Of a DNA stretch of 64,000 nt, positions 8,152 through 21,642 are shown in pieces. The stretch is from Nevskiaceae bacterium. GTDB taxonomy: Bacteria > Pseudomonadota > Gammaproteobacteria > Nevskiales > Nevskiaceae. The stretch is from NCBI GenBank assembly GCA_004297005.1, contig SCVA01000044.1, forward strand, positions 62,001 through 126,000, written 5' to 3'. How positions within the stretch are numbered: position 1 is the stretch's first letter; every line of letters begins with the position of its first letter. The notes beneath the pieces were generated by a model. The model was not told the origin of the DNA and searched no databases. It saw only the letters and a list, made by a program, of their open reading frames with translations. Made by a program: the position numbers and the translations under genes.

Positions 8152-8337
8152 TGAGGCTCTCCTCTCAGCCGGATTCTGGCATGTCTCCCCCGACGGCCGT
8201 GGGCAAGCTGGCGCCGGGCTAAGGCGCTGACCGGGCACGACTGTCAAACCAGCTTCATGCAGCCGGTCCACAGTACCGGTTGAATTCGCGTCGCGCCCAA
8301 CTCGTCCTCGCGCCCGCGCGACCACCATGGGAAGAGC

Positions 8338-10236
8338 GTGAGCAAGCCGACTCCATCCTCACCGGAGACGCAGGATCTGGCGGAGGTCCAGGAAGAACTG
8401 CTGGCGCTGCGCGCGCGCCTCCTCGCCGAGGAAACCGCCCGGCCGGGCCTGCTCAGGACCATCCACCCTTCCCATCGCGACAGCGCCCGCAATCTCTTGC
8501 ACTACCTGGCGTTGCGCCGACACGACCTGCGGCCACTGCAGCGGCGGTTGGCGCGGCTGGGTTTGTCCTCGCTGGGGCGCGCCGAGTCGCATGTGCTGGC
8601 GACCGTCGACGCGGTGCTGCGCCTCCTGCGTCTGGCCACCGGCCAGCCTACGCCGGCAAGCGCCTCGGCCCTGCCTTACGGCGAAGGCGAGCAGCGCTTG
8701 GCCGAGACCACGCAGGCCCTGCTTGGCAGCGCCGCCCCGGGTCGCGACGTGCGCATCATGGTCACCCTGCCCGAACAGGCCGCCCATGACTACGCCCTGG
8801 TCCACGACCTCCTGGCCGCCGGCATGGAGTGCGCGCGCATCAATTGCGCGCACGACGACAGCGGCACCTGGCTGCGGATGATCGAACACCTGCGCCGCGC
8901 CGAATCCGAGCTTGGGCGGCGCTGCAAGCTGGTCATGGACCTGGGCGGGCCGAAGTTGCGGACCGGCGCCATCGAACCCGGGCCGGCGGTGGTGCGCATC
9001 CGTCCGCAACGAGACGCACTGGGTCGGGTGACGGCGCCGGCGCGGGTCTGGCTGGTCGCCAACGGTGAGCCACCGCCCTCGCCGGCAGCAGCAACGCTGC
9101 CGGTGCCCGGACGCTGGCTGGCGCAGTTGCGCGTGGGAGATCGCCTGCGGTTCACCGACGCCCGCGATGCCCGGCGCCTGCTGCGGGTCGCCGAGGTCAC
9201 GGCCGCCGGGGTCTGGGCCGAGCTGCGGAAGACGGCCTATCTGGTCCCCGGCACCCTGCTGAAACGCCACCATCGCAAAGCGGGCAAGGCCCCGGCGGAG
9301 GCGCGCCTAGGGGCCCTGCCGCACCTCGCTACCACGCTGCACCTGGGCAGCGGTGAACCGCTGGTCCTGAGCCGCGGCCCGGCGTATGGCAAGGATGCGA
9401 AGCGCGACCCGGCCGGCCGGCTACTGCGCCCGGCGCGGATCGCCTGCAGCATTCCCTCGGTACTCGACGATCTCCGCCCCGGTGAGCCGGTCTGGTTCGA
9501 CGACGGCAAGATCGGCGGCGTGATCGAGAGCGTTCGAGACGGCAGCGCGCGGGTCCGCATCGGCCAGGTCCACGGCGAGGTCGCCCGGCTCGGCGCCGAC
9601 AAGGGCATCAATCTTCCAGAAAGCCATTTGCGGCTGGACGCCCTGACCACGGAGGACATCGAGAATCTGCCCTTCGTCGCCCGGCACGCCGACATCGTCG
9701 AGCTCTCGTTCTGCAACAGCGCCCACGATGTCGAACAGCTGCAGAGACGCCTCCGTCGGCTGGGCGACCGGCTACCGGCGATCGTGGTGAAGATCGAAAC
9801 CCGCAAGGGCTTCGAGAACCTGCCGGAAATCCTGCTCGCGGCCATGCGCTGGCCGAGCTGCGGGGTGATGATCGCGCGCGGCGATCTGGCGGTGGAGTGC
9901 GGTTTCGAGCGCCTCGCGGAGGTCCAGGAGGAAATCCTGTGGATCAGCGAGGCCGCCCATGTTCCGGTGATCTGGGCGACCCAGGTGCTGGAGTCGCTGG
10001 CCAAGCACGGGCTGCCTTCGCGGGCGGAGATCACCGACGCGGCCATGGGGCATCGCGCCGAATGCGTAATGCTCAACAAAGGCCCCCATGTACTCCAGGC
10101 GGTACGGACGCTGGACGACATCCTGCGGCGCATGCGGGAACACCAGTCGAAGAAGCAGTCGATGCTGCGCGCCTTGCACCTCGCGCACGGCCCCGCCAGC
10201 GCGGAGACGCCGCCGCCCACCACCGAGCCGGGGTGA
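8338..10236 (+). CDS. Pyruvate kinase-like protein with N-terminal extension
   Basis: 632 residues, against about 470-500 for classical enzymes. GTG 8338 is preceded by GGAAGAG. Residues 1-130 are a helical Arg/Leu-rich extension of unknown role. PK motifs follow: ARINCAHD (usual RLNFSHG), MDLGGPKLRTG (usual TKGPEIRTG), ELSFCNSAHDV, VVKIETRKGFENL with the catalytic Lys-Glu, GVMIARGDLAVE and PVIWATQVLESL. The SGETAKG loop is replaced by LNKGPHV. The C-terminal allosteric domain is essentially absent, and the B domain is enlarged. It is probably a phosphotransferase of the PEP/pyruvate type, but the altered residues leave activity open. It is monocistronic. Confidence 0.75.
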   Translation: MSKPTPSSPETQDLAEVQEELLALRARLLAEETARPGLLRTIHPSHRDSARNLLHYLALRRHDLRPLQRRLARLGLSSLGRAESHVLATVDAVLRLLRLATGQPTPASASALPYGEGEQRLAETTQALLGSAAPGRDVRIMVTLPEQAAHDYALVHDLLAAGMECARINCAHDDSGTWLRMIEHLRRAESELGRRCKLVMDLGGPKLRTGAIEPGPAVVRIRPQRDALGRVTAPARVWLVANGEPPPSPAAATLPVPGRWLAQLRVGDRLRFTDARDARRLLRVAEVTAAGVWAELRKTAYLVPGTLLKRHHRKAGKAPAEARLGALPHLATTLHLGSGEPLVLSRGPAYGKDAKRDPAGRLLRPARIACSIPSVLDDLRPGEPVWFDDGKIGGVIESVRDGSARVRIGQVHGEVARLGADKGINLPESHLRLDALTTEDIENLPFVARHADIVELSFCNSAHDVEQLQRRLRRLGDRLPAIVVKIETRKGFENLPEILLAAMRWPSCGVMIARGDLAVECGFERLAEVQEEILWISEAAHVPVIWATQVLESLAKHGLPSRAEITDAAMGHRAECVMLNKGPHVLQAVRTLDDILRRMREHQSKKQSMLRALHLAHGPASAETPPPTTEPG

Positions 10237-10355
10237 ACACCGGATGGTCCCTCGGACCACGAGCACGAGACCTGCCCGGTCCGGCCCTACAGCTTGAGAC
10301 CGCGCGGCCGGCAGCGTAGCCTGCGCGCCTCTTGGATCCCGATACGAGCCGCGCC

Positions 10356-11012
10356 ATGTCCAATGTCCGTCCCCTAGTGCTGGCCATCCAGAACCGCGAT
10401 CTGGCGGCCGCCAAGGCGGCGCTGGAGCGCGACGCCTCGCAGGCCACCGAAGCGATCCCCGGCGGCATCTCGCCGCTGTTGTTCGCGCTCTACAACGGCG
10501 CCAGGGACATCGCCGACCTGCTGCGCGATTTCACCGAGCCGAACATCTTCGAAGCCGCCGCGCTCGACGACGCCCGCCGCGTCGCCGCCTGCGTGCTGGC
10601 CGACCCGGCAGCGCTGGCCAGCTACAGCCCGGACGGCTGGACGCCCCTGCATCTCGCCGCCTTCTTCGGTTCGCGCAATGCGGTGCTGGTGCTGATCGGC
10701 CTGGGCGCCTCGCTGGAGGCGGTGTCGCAGAACCCGATGCAGAACACGCCGCTGCATGCCGGCATCGCCGGTGCCGCCGGCGAGTCGCTGGCGCCGCTGC
10801 TGATGGCCCTGGGTGGCAATGCCCATCACGTCGGCGGCAGCGGCGTCACCGCCCTGCACCTCGCCGCCACCCGTGGGTTCGAAGCCCTGTGCCGGCTACT
10901 GCTGGCGCGCGGCGCCGACCGCCTGGCCAAGACCGAGGACGGCAAGACCGCCGCCGAACTGGCACGCGAGCGCGGCCACCTGCCGACCGCGGCGGCGCTA
11001 GAACTGGCCTGA
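10356..11012 (+). CDS. Ankyrin repeat protein
   Basis: 218 residues. Ankyrin repeats are clear at GWTPLHLAAFFGSRNAVLVLIGLGASLEA, NTPLHAGIAGAAG and GVTALHLAATRGFEALCRLLLARGAD. Degenerate repeats lie before them. There is no signal peptide or catalytic domain, so it is most likely a cytoplasmic protein-protein interaction module. ATG 10356 is preferred to a TTG in frame at 10332. The 119 bases before it contain a small hairpin TGGTCC/GGACCA at 10245-10259 and nothing else I recognise. Confidence 0.88.
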   Translation: MSNVRPLVLAIQNRDLAAAKAALERDASQATEAIPGGISPLLFALYNGARDIADLLRDFTEPNIFEAAALDDARRVAACVLADPAALASYSPDGWTPLHLAAFFGSRNAVLVLIGLGASLEAVSQNPMQNTPLHAGIAGAAGESLAPLLMALGGNAHHVGGSGVTALHLAATRGFEALCRLLLARGADRLAKTEDGKTAAELARERGHLPTAAALELA

Positions 11013-11048
11013 GCTACCGCGCGCTGGCCTGAGACCGGCGCGGCACCG

Positions 11049-11507
11049 TCAACGACGGGCGCGGAAGAAGTCGCGCAGGATCTGCCCGCACTCGGCTTCC
11101 AGCACGCCGCCGGTCCACTCGACGCGGTGGTTGAGCCGGGGGTTGCTGATCACGTCGTAGACCGCGTTGACCGCACCCGCCTTGGGGTCGGGCGCGCCGA
11201 ACACCAGCCGCTGCACGCGGGCATGGACGATGGCGCCGGCGCACATCACGCAGGGCTCCAGCGTCACGTAGAGCGTCGTACCAGTAAGGCGGTAGTTGCC
11301 GATGGCCTTGGCGCCGGCGCGTAGCGCGATCATCTCGGCGTGGCCACTGGGATCGTGGTCGCCGATCGGGCGGTTGTAGCCTTCCGCCACGAGCTGACCA
11401 TCGGCACCCACCAGCACTGCACCGACTGGAACTTCGCCCTGCTCGGCGGCCTGCTGCGCCAGCCTGAGGGCATGACGCATCCAGTATTCGTCGGTAAGGT
11501 CGGTCAT
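11049..11507 (-). CDS. tadA: tRNA-specific adenosine deaminase TadA
   Basis: 152 residues. The zinc deaminase motifs are intact: SGHAEMIAL (His ligand and catalytic Glu) and LEPCVMCAGAIVHARV (two Cys ligands), with the C-terminal ARR tail. It deaminates A34 to inosine in the anticodon of tRNA-Arg(ACG). ATG 11507 is chosen because the conserved family start (TDEYWMRHALRLA) follows directly; the frame extends to 11558 without conserved sequence. It lies downstream of guaA on the same strand. Confidence 0.93.
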   Translation of the reverse strand: MTDLTDEYWMRHALRLAQQAAEQGEVPVGAVLVGADGQLVAEGYNRPIGDHDPSGHAEMIALRAGAKAIGNYRLTGTTLYVTLEPCVMCAGAIVHARVQRLVFGAPDPKAGAVNAVYDVISNPRLNHRVEWTGGVLEAECGQILRDFFRARR

Positions 11508-11612
11508 CACCAAGTCTCGCAGGCCAGCTTCAGTGGAATCGTGAAATCCGGCGCGCATCGCACGCTAGGATCCCCACGCTACGCGCGGGGCCCCTCCACG
11601 CGGCTCCTCGCT

Positions 11613-13184
<1,572 letters not shown>

Positions 13185-13207
13185 GAGACTGGCTTGATCG
13201 TCACAAC

Positions 13208-13232
13208 GAAAAAGCCCCGGCGAACCGGGGCC
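13208..13232 (-). terminator. Intrinsic terminator between guaB and guaA
   Basis: On the minus strand, GCCCCGG, loop TTCG, CCGGGGC is followed by TTTTT (the A-run at 13209-13213 on the plus strand). It lies about 25 bases upstream of the guaA start and 150 bases after the guaB stop, so it would separate the two genes fully or partly. Confidence 0.85.
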
Positions 13233-13244
13233 TGGAAACTCAAA

Positions 13245-13381
13245 GCCTGTGAGAAACCCGTAGCGAGCATGCCCAAGCGCAAGGAATAGCAGCGCAGCAA
13301 CCGCAGCGCACTGAAGTGCGTGAGGATTGCGAGCAGCGCATGACGCAGCGATTGGGCAGCGCAGTAGGGTTGGTCACAGGC
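13245..13381. repeat. 137-bp imperfect palindromic element
   Basis: The guaB-guaA intergenic space forms one large nested inverted repeat centred near 13313. The outer arms are GCCTGTGA (13245-13252) and TCACAGGC (13374-13381). Inside are ACCC/GGGT (13256-13259 and 13367-13370) and TGCCCAA/TTGGGCA (13270-13276 and 13352-13358), and the core is CGCACT-GA-AGTGCG (13307-13320). It contains no plausible gene. The form suggests a REP/MITE-like dispersed palindrome or a structured RNA in the guaB 3' region. Confidence 0.65.
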
Positions 13382-13384
13382 GAC

Positions 13385-14893
<1,509 letters not shown>

Positions 14894-14939
14894 TTAGCCC
14901 CTCAAACCCTCCCAACCCCCCGACAGCGCGGCTATCGGT

Positions 14940-16310
14940 ATGGCTGAGCGCCAGATTTTCCAGGTCTCGGAACTGGCCGAGGCGCTGCGCGGCCTACTAG
15001 AGGACAGTCTGCCCCGGATGTGGGTGCAAGGCGAGATCAGCAACTTCTCGCGCCCAGCCTCAGGGCATTGGTATTTCACCCTTAAAGATGGCGGCGCGCA
15101 GATTCGCTGCGCGATGTTCCGCAACGCCAATTTCGGCATCCGGCCGCAGCCGAAGGACGGCGACCAGGTGCTGGTGCGCGGTCAGGTGACGCTCTACGCC
15201 GCGCGCGGCGATCTGCAACTGATCTGCGAGCACCTGGAGCCGGCCGGCGAAGGCGCCCTGCTCGCGGCCTTTGAACGGCTGAAGAAGAAGCTGGCCGCCG
15301 AAGGCCTGTTCGACGAGGCGCTCAAGCGCCCCCTGCCCGCCCTGCCCCGCCACATCGGCGTCATCACCTCGGCCACCGGCGCCGCCGTGCAGGATATCCG
15401 CGCCACCCTTGCCCGCCGCTGGCCGCTGGCGACGGTCTGGCTCTACCCGGTACCGGTGCAGGGTGCCGAGGCGCCGCCGGCCATCGTCCACGCGCTGGCC
15501 GAGCTGCCGAAGCTGGCGCCGGTGGATGTGGTGATCCTGGCCCGTGGCGGCGGCTCGCTGGAAGACCTCTGGGCCTTCAACGACGAGGCGGTGGTGCGGG
15601 CGGTGCGCGCCTGCGCGAAGCCGGTGGTGTCCGGCGTCGGCCACGAAGTCGATTTCACCCTCGCCGACTTCGCCGCCGACCTGCGCGCGACTACACCGAC
15701 TGCCGCCGCCGAGCGGGTGACGCCCGACATCGCCGACTGGCGCGAGCATCTCGATGAGCTGGGCGAGAGCCTGCGCGCAGCGCTGGAAGACGGCATCGAA
15801 CTCCGCGGCGAGCGGCTGGCGCAACTGGCCGCGCGCCTGAGCAACCTGCACCCTGGGCGCCGCCTGCTGGAGCGCAACCAGCGGCTGGACGAGTTGAACG
15901 AGCGCCTGCTGCACGCTGGAGGCCAGATCACCGCGCGTGGCGCACAGCGTCTTTCGGCGCTCAACCAGCGCCTGGTCGCGGCCTCGCCAGGGCAGAAGCT
16001 CGCGGCGCTGCGCAGCCGGCTCGACCATGCCCAGCAACGCCTGCTGCTGGGCAACCAGGCCGGCCAGCAGCAACGGCTCTACCGCCTGGGCTCGGCGACC
16101 TCGCGTCTACAGGCCCTGAACCCGCTGGCGGTGCTGGCGCGCGGCTATGCCCTGGCCACCACCGCCGATGGCCGCGTTGCCACCGAGGCCACCGCCCTGG
16201 CGCCCGGCAGCCGGCTGGAGGTGCGGCTGGCGCGTGGCGCGGTGGCTACCGTCGTGCAGGGCCTCGCGAAAGTTGGGGGCCAGCCCCCCGCCAATAAATC
16301 ATCCTCCTAG
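14940..16310 (+). CDS. xseA: Exodeoxyribonuclease VII large subunit
   Basis: 456 residues. The N-terminal OB-fold (residues 1-100: FQVSELAEALRGLLED, VQGEISNFSRPASGHWYFTLKD) is followed by the nuclease core with GVITSATGAAVQDI, ILARGGGSLEDLWAFNDE and PVVSGVGHEVDFTLAD, then a long coiled coil rich in Arg and Leu, and a C-terminal LARGYAL segment. It degrades single-stranded DNA to oligonucleotides together with XseB, which is not in this window. Confidence 0.95.
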   Translation: MAERQIFQVSELAEALRGLLEDSLPRMWVQGEISNFSRPASGHWYFTLKDGGAQIRCAMFRNANFGIRPQPKDGDQVLVRGQVTLYAARGDLQLICEHLEPAGEGALLAAFERLKKKLAAEGLFDEALKRPLPALPRHIGVITSATGAAVQDIRATLARRWPLATVWLYPVPVQGAEAPPAIVHALAELPKLAPVDVVILARGGGSLEDLWAFNDEAVVRAVRACAKPVVSGVGHEVDFTLADFAADLRATTPTAAAERVTPDIADWREHLDELGESLRAALEDGIELRGERLAQLAARLSNLHPGRRLLERNQRLDELNERLLHAGGQITARGAQRLSALNQRLVAASPGQKLAALRSRLDHAQQRLLLGNQAGQQQRLYRLGSATSRLQALNPLAVLARGYALATTADGRVATEATALAPGSRLEVRLARGAVATVVQGLAKVGGQPPANKSSS

Positions 16311-16363
16311 CCGCGGCTCGCCCGCGTCATCCTCACTTCAGCCATCAACCCTTCTTTAAGACC

Positions 16364-17497
16364 ATGAATTCCGAACTCGAACTCTTCCGCGACAACGTCC
16401 GACGCTTCCTCCAGACCGAGGTCGAGCCCTACTACGCCGACTGGGAAAAGGCCGGCATCGTGCCGCGCGAACTGTGGACCAAGTTCGGCGACAACGGCCT
16501 GCTTTGCGTTGACGCGCCCGAGGAGTACGGCGGCATCGGCGCGCCCTTCGAGTTCAGTTGCGTGGTGCTGGAAGAGGTCGGCAAGGCCGGCTACGGCGCC
16601 CTGGGCGCCAACCTCGCCGTGCACTCCGACATCGTCGCGCCCTACATCGCCCACCTAGGCACGCCGGAACAGAAGGCCCGCTACCTGCCCAAGCTGGTCA
16701 GTGGCGAACTGGTCGGCGCCATCGCCATGACCGAGCCCGGCGCCGGCTCCGACCTCCAGGGTGCCAAGACCACCGCCATTGCCGACCGCGAGGACTACCT
16801 CATCAGCGGTCAGAAGACCTTCATCACCAACGGCCAGCACGCCGGCGTGGTCGTCACCTTCGCCAAGACCGACCCCAAGGCCGGCGCCAGGGGCACCACG
16901 CTGTTCCTGGTCGATACCGACCGCCCCGGCTTCAGCCGCGGCCGCAACCTCGACAAGATCGGCCAGCACTGCGGCGACACCTCGGAGCTGTTCTACGACA
17001 ACGTGCGGGTGCCGGCGAGCGCGGTGCTGGGCCGGGTCGGCAACGGCTTCGGGCATCTGGTCGACGAGCTGCCGCGCGAGCGCCTGACCCTGGCGATCGG
17101 CGCGCTCGGCGCCATCGAGGGCATGCTGGCCCTGACCATCGACTACGTGAAGACCCGCAAGGCCTTCGGCGCAGCCATCTCGACCTTGCAGAACACCCGC
17201 TTCGAGCTGGCCGAGATGCAGACGCAGGCAGAGATGCTGCGCGCCTATGTCGAGCGCTGCGCGCGCGCCTATGCCGAGGGCAAGATGGATGTGCCGATGG
17301 CCGCCAAGGTCAAGCTCGCCGCCACCGAAATGCAGTTCCGCACCGCCGACCGTTGCCTGCAGCTTTTCGGCGGCTATGGCTACATGGTCGAGTACCCGAT
17401 CAGCCGGCACTTCCTCGACGCCCGCGTGCAGCGCATCTACGGCGGCACCAGCGAGATCATGAAGGAAGTCATCGCCCGCTCGATGCTGGGGCGCTGA
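16364..17497 (+). CDS. Acyl-CoA dehydrogenase
   Basis: 377 residues, the usual length. Family signatures are IAMTEPGAGSDLQGAKT in the middle beta domain, FITNG, and the C-terminal QLFGGYGYMVEYPISR and RIYGGTSEIMKEVIARS. The Glu in GGTSEI is near the flavin and substrate site. It introduces a 2,3 double bond into an acyl-CoA with FAD, passing electrons to ETF. Chain-length preference cannot be read. The gene stands alone between xseA and the convergent ilvA group. Confidence 0.93.
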   Translation: MNSELELFRDNVRRFLQTEVEPYYADWEKAGIVPRELWTKFGDNGLLCVDAPEEYGGIGAPFEFSCVVLEEVGKAGYGALGANLAVHSDIVAPYIAHLGTPEQKARYLPKLVSGELVGAIAMTEPGAGSDLQGAKTTAIADREDYLISGQKTFITNGQHAGVVVTFAKTDPKAGARGTTLFLVDTDRPGFSRGRNLDKIGQHCGDTSELFYDNVRVPASAVLGRVGNGFGHLVDELPRERLTLAIGALGAIEGMLALTIDYVKTRKAFGAAISTLQNTRFELAEMQTQAEMLRAYVERCARAYAEGKMDVPMAAKVKLAATEMQFRTADRCLQLFGGYGYMVEYPISRHFLDARVQRIYGGTSEIMKEVIARSMLGR

Positions 17498-17572
17498 GCG
17501 CGTACGCGGCGGAAACTTCAGCGGCGTGAGGGCCGCGCGCCACCGCACCTGATTCCGCGAAGACCCAGGGGC

Positions 17573-18025
17573 TCAGTCCTTGGCAGGCTGCGCCGCGGGG
17601 GCCGTGGCGGCGGCGGCCAGCGCGGCCGCCTTTTCGGCGTCTTTTTCTTCCTGGCTCTTGAACACCGGCAGCTTGGGCTTGAGCGCCTCCTTCACCTCCG
17701 GCGGCAGCATCCACTCGCCCATGTCGTAGCCGGACATCTTCATCGCCTTCGCCAGCCGGGTCAGCGGCTCCTGGCTGCCACGGGTGGCGACGAAGCTGTT
17801 AGGGCGGGCGATCAGAATCTCGATCTTTTCGATGAAGCGGCCACGGTCGGTGATCAGGTTGGTGGAGGCGGTCTTGGCCTGCGCCCACTTCTGCGCGGTC
17901 ATGAAGTCCTGCGCCGAGCAGACAAAGGCACCGGCGCCGTCCATCACCAGTTGCACGATCTCGCCCTGGCGGATCAGCCGTCCTCGCCCGGTGGCCGCCT
18001 CGTACAGACTGATAGTCCTGGCCAT
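17573..18025 (-). CDS. Conserved-looking protein of unknown function, coupled to ilvA
   Basis: 150 residues that I do not recognise. It starts MARTISLYEAATGRGRLIRQGEI, has no signal peptide or membrane segment, a mixed central part (ILIARPNSFVATRGSQEP, MKMSGYDMGEWMLPPEV) and an Ala/Lys-rich tail of about 30 residues. Its ATG overlaps the ilvA stop codon by one base (TGATG), so it should be translated by re-initiation after ilvA. That linkage is the only clue to its role. Codon use looks like that of its neighbours. Confidence 0.7.
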   Translation of the reverse strand: MARTISLYEAATGRGRLIRQGEIVQLVMDGAGAFVCSAQDFMTAQKWAQAKTASTNLITDRGRFIEKIEILIARPNSFVATRGSQEPLTRLAKAMKMSGYDMGEWMLPPEVKEALKPKLPVFKSQEEKDAEKAAALAAAATAPAAQPAKD

Positions 18026-19260
18026 CAGTCGAGCTCCATGCCGCTGGTGCCGCGCCGCACCGTGTGCCCGCTGGCCAGCAGGTCGTCCATGATCTGCCTG
18101 GCGTGAGCCTCGTCCTGTGCTTCCACCAGCACTTCCAGCGTCGCCAGCTTGGCGTGAGTGCCGGAATGCAGGCGCTCGTGGTGCACCTGGATGATATTGC
18201 CGCCGGAGTCGCCGATTCGGCCGGCAACGCGGGCCAGGAAGCCCGGCCGGTCCTCGATGTCGATGGACAGGCCCACCAGCCGCGACTCGTGCACCAGCTG
18301 CCGCATCAGCACGCTGGCAAGCAGGCGGGTGTCGATGTTGCCGCCGCAGATCACCAGGCCAACCTTGCGGCCCGCGAAGCGCGCCGGATCGGTGAGCAGG
18401 GCGGCGAGGCCAGTGGCACCGGCGCCTTCCGAGACCACCTTCTCGACATTCGCCAGCAATGCGATACCGCGCTCGATGGCGGACTCCTCCACCCGCATCA
18501 GCTCGGCGACATGCTCGCGGATGATTTCCAGGTTGAGCTGGCCGATGTACTTGACGGCGATGCCCTCGGCGATGGTCTGTCCGCCCTTGACCAACGAGAG
18601 ATCGCCCTGCAGCGCCGCGTAGGCACTGGGGTAGCCGGCCGACTCCACACCCACCACCCGGATCGCCGGATTGATCGAGTGCGCGGCAATGGCGATGCCC
18701 GAGATCAGGCCACCGCCGCCGATGGGAATCACCAAGGTATCGAGTTCCGGCGCCTGCTCCAGCATTTCCAGGCCAATGGTGCCCTGCCCGGCGATCACGT
18801 AGGGATCGTCGTAGGGATGCACCAGGGTCATGCCGCGCTGGTCCAGATACTCAGCACGCATGAAATCGGCGGCCTCGGCCAGGGTCTCGCCGTGCAGCAC
18901 CACCTCGCCGCCCAGCTCGCGGGTATTGCGCACCTTGGTGAATGGCGTGTTGCGCGGCATCACGATAATGCTTTTGATGCCCAGCCGGGTGGCGTGATAG
19001 GCCACGCCCTGGGCGTGGTTGCCGGCCGACACCGCCACCACACCCGCGGCGCGCTCGGCGGCGCTCAGCGACAGCAGCTTGTTGAGCGCACCGCGCTCCT
19101 TGAAGCTGGCGGTGAACTGGAAGTTCTCGAACTTCAGCCAGACCTCGGCACCGGTGATCTTCGACAGCACCCGCGAATGGGTGCAGGGCGTACGCAACAC
19201 CTGCCCGCGCAACTGCTCGGCGGCGGCGCGGATATCGGCGGCGGTGACGGTGGCGGTCAT
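18025..19260 (-). CDS. ilvA: Threonine ammonia-lyase with C-terminal ACT domain
   Basis: 411 residues. The PLP lysine is in FTASFKERGALNKLL, the phosphate-binding loop is PIGGGGLISGIAIA, and a single ACT domain covers about residues 333-405 (DIEDRPGFLARVAGRIGDSGGNII). It deaminates threonine to 2-oxobutyrate. Enzymes of this roughly 400-residue layout with one ACT domain include both biosynthetic and catabolic forms, so allosteric behaviour is not certain. It overlaps the upstream DUF4124 gene (ATGA) and the downstream unknown gene (TGATG). Confidence 0.92.
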   Translation of the reverse strand: MTATVTAADIRAAAEQLRGQVLRTPCTHSRVLSKITGAEVWLKFENFQFTASFKERGALNKLLSLSAAERAAGVVAVSAGNHAQGVAYHATRLGIKSIIVMPRNTPFTKVRNTRELGGEVVLHGETLAEAADFMRAEYLDQRGMTLVHPYDDPYVIAGQGTIGLEMLEQAPELDTLVIPIGGGGLISGIAIAAHSINPAIRVVGVESAGYPSAYAALQGDLSLVKGGQTIAEGIAVKYIGQLNLEIIREHVAELMRVEESAIERGIALLANVEKVVSEGAGATGLAALLTDPARFAGRKVGLVICGGNIDTRLLASVLMRQLVHESRLVGLSIDIEDRPGFLARVAGRIGDSGGNIIQVHHERLHSGTHAKLATLEVLVEAQDEAHARQIMDDLLASGHTVRRGTSGMELD

Positions 19261-19745
19261 TTCTTCTTGCGGTCCTCTTTCTTGCTGATGGCGGTGACGC
19301 GGCCGTCCCTGAGCTTCACGCTCAGTCGATGGCCGTCTCCCAGGTAGGTCCAGGTTTCCCTCCCATTGTCGCCGCTATGCTGATCGGGCGCGCCGAGCGC
19401 GCTGTCGAGTTCGCTGGCGCTCATGCCGACCTCGGCACGGTGATCGAGGATGGCGGCGCGGATACGCTGCGCGCGTTCCTGCTTTTCGGCCTGTTCCTTC
19501 ACGAACCGCGCGTCGGCGGCATCGCGCCGCTGTTTTTCACGGGCGATGCGGGCGTCATGCTCACCGGCGAGATCGGCGCTGGGGCCGGCGGCGCTGCGGT
19601 TCAGTGCCGGTAGTTGTGCCGGTTCGGCGTCCGCTGCGCAGGGGCTGTCGGTGTAGACCGTGCGCCCCTCCTGCGTGCAGCGGTACACCTCCGCCGACGC
19701 GGCGGCCGGCAGCACCAAGGCGAGCAGGCAGAGCAGTTTGCGCAT
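19257..19745 (-). CDS. Periplasmic DUF4124 domain protein
   Basis: 162 residues. A cleavable signal peptide (MRKLLCLLALVLPAAASAEV) is followed by the DUF4124 segment VYRCTQEGRTVYTDSPCA with two cysteines, a charged coiled region rich in Arg/Glu/Ala, and a C-terminal SmpA/OmlA-like stretch (VGMSASELDSALGAP, WTYLGDGHRLSVKLRDGRV). ATG 19745 is preferred because it directly precedes the signal sequence; the frame is open to 19787. It is the first gene of an overlapping trio with ilvA. Exported; function unknown. Confidence 0.82.
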   Translation of the reverse strand: MRKLLCLLALVLPAAASAEVYRCTQEGRTVYTDSPCAADAEPAQLPALNRSAAGPSADLAGEHDARIAREKQRRDAADARFVKEQAEKQERAQRIRAAILDHRAEVGMSASELDSALGAPDQHSGDNGRETWTYLGDGHRLSVKLRDGRVTAISKKEDRKKK

Positions 19746-19872
19746 GGGGCGATTATAGGACCCCGCCCCGCTCCAGCCCCCGGCCAAGGCGCCGGGAAAA
19801 GTGGCGGTTGGCTACAATGCGCGCCGTCCCATTCCCACCCAACGCGGCCCGAAAGCGGCGGCGGCGACTGCT

Positions 19873-21537
<1,665 letters not shown>

Positions 21538-21564
21538 GTCCGGCAACAACCCGAAGCACAAACC

Positions 21565-21603
21565 AAAGAAGCCACCCCGCACGGACCGCGGGGTGGCTTC
21601 TTT
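21565..21603. terminator. Strong bidirectional terminator
   Basis: A perfect 16-bp stem, 21565-21580 against 21588-21603, with a seven-base loop; A-run at the left and T-run at the right. It lies between ettA and the convergent DMT transporter gene and serves both. Confidence 0.92.
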
Positions 21604-21642
21604 GCTTTCAGCCGGCCGTCGTATGCGCCGCGAACCGAGGCC

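Noticed and set aside
10245..10259. Small hairpin TGGTCC/GGACCA after the pyruvate-kinase-like gene as a terminator
   Set aside because: The stem is only six base pairs and no T-run follows, so it is not called as a terminator.
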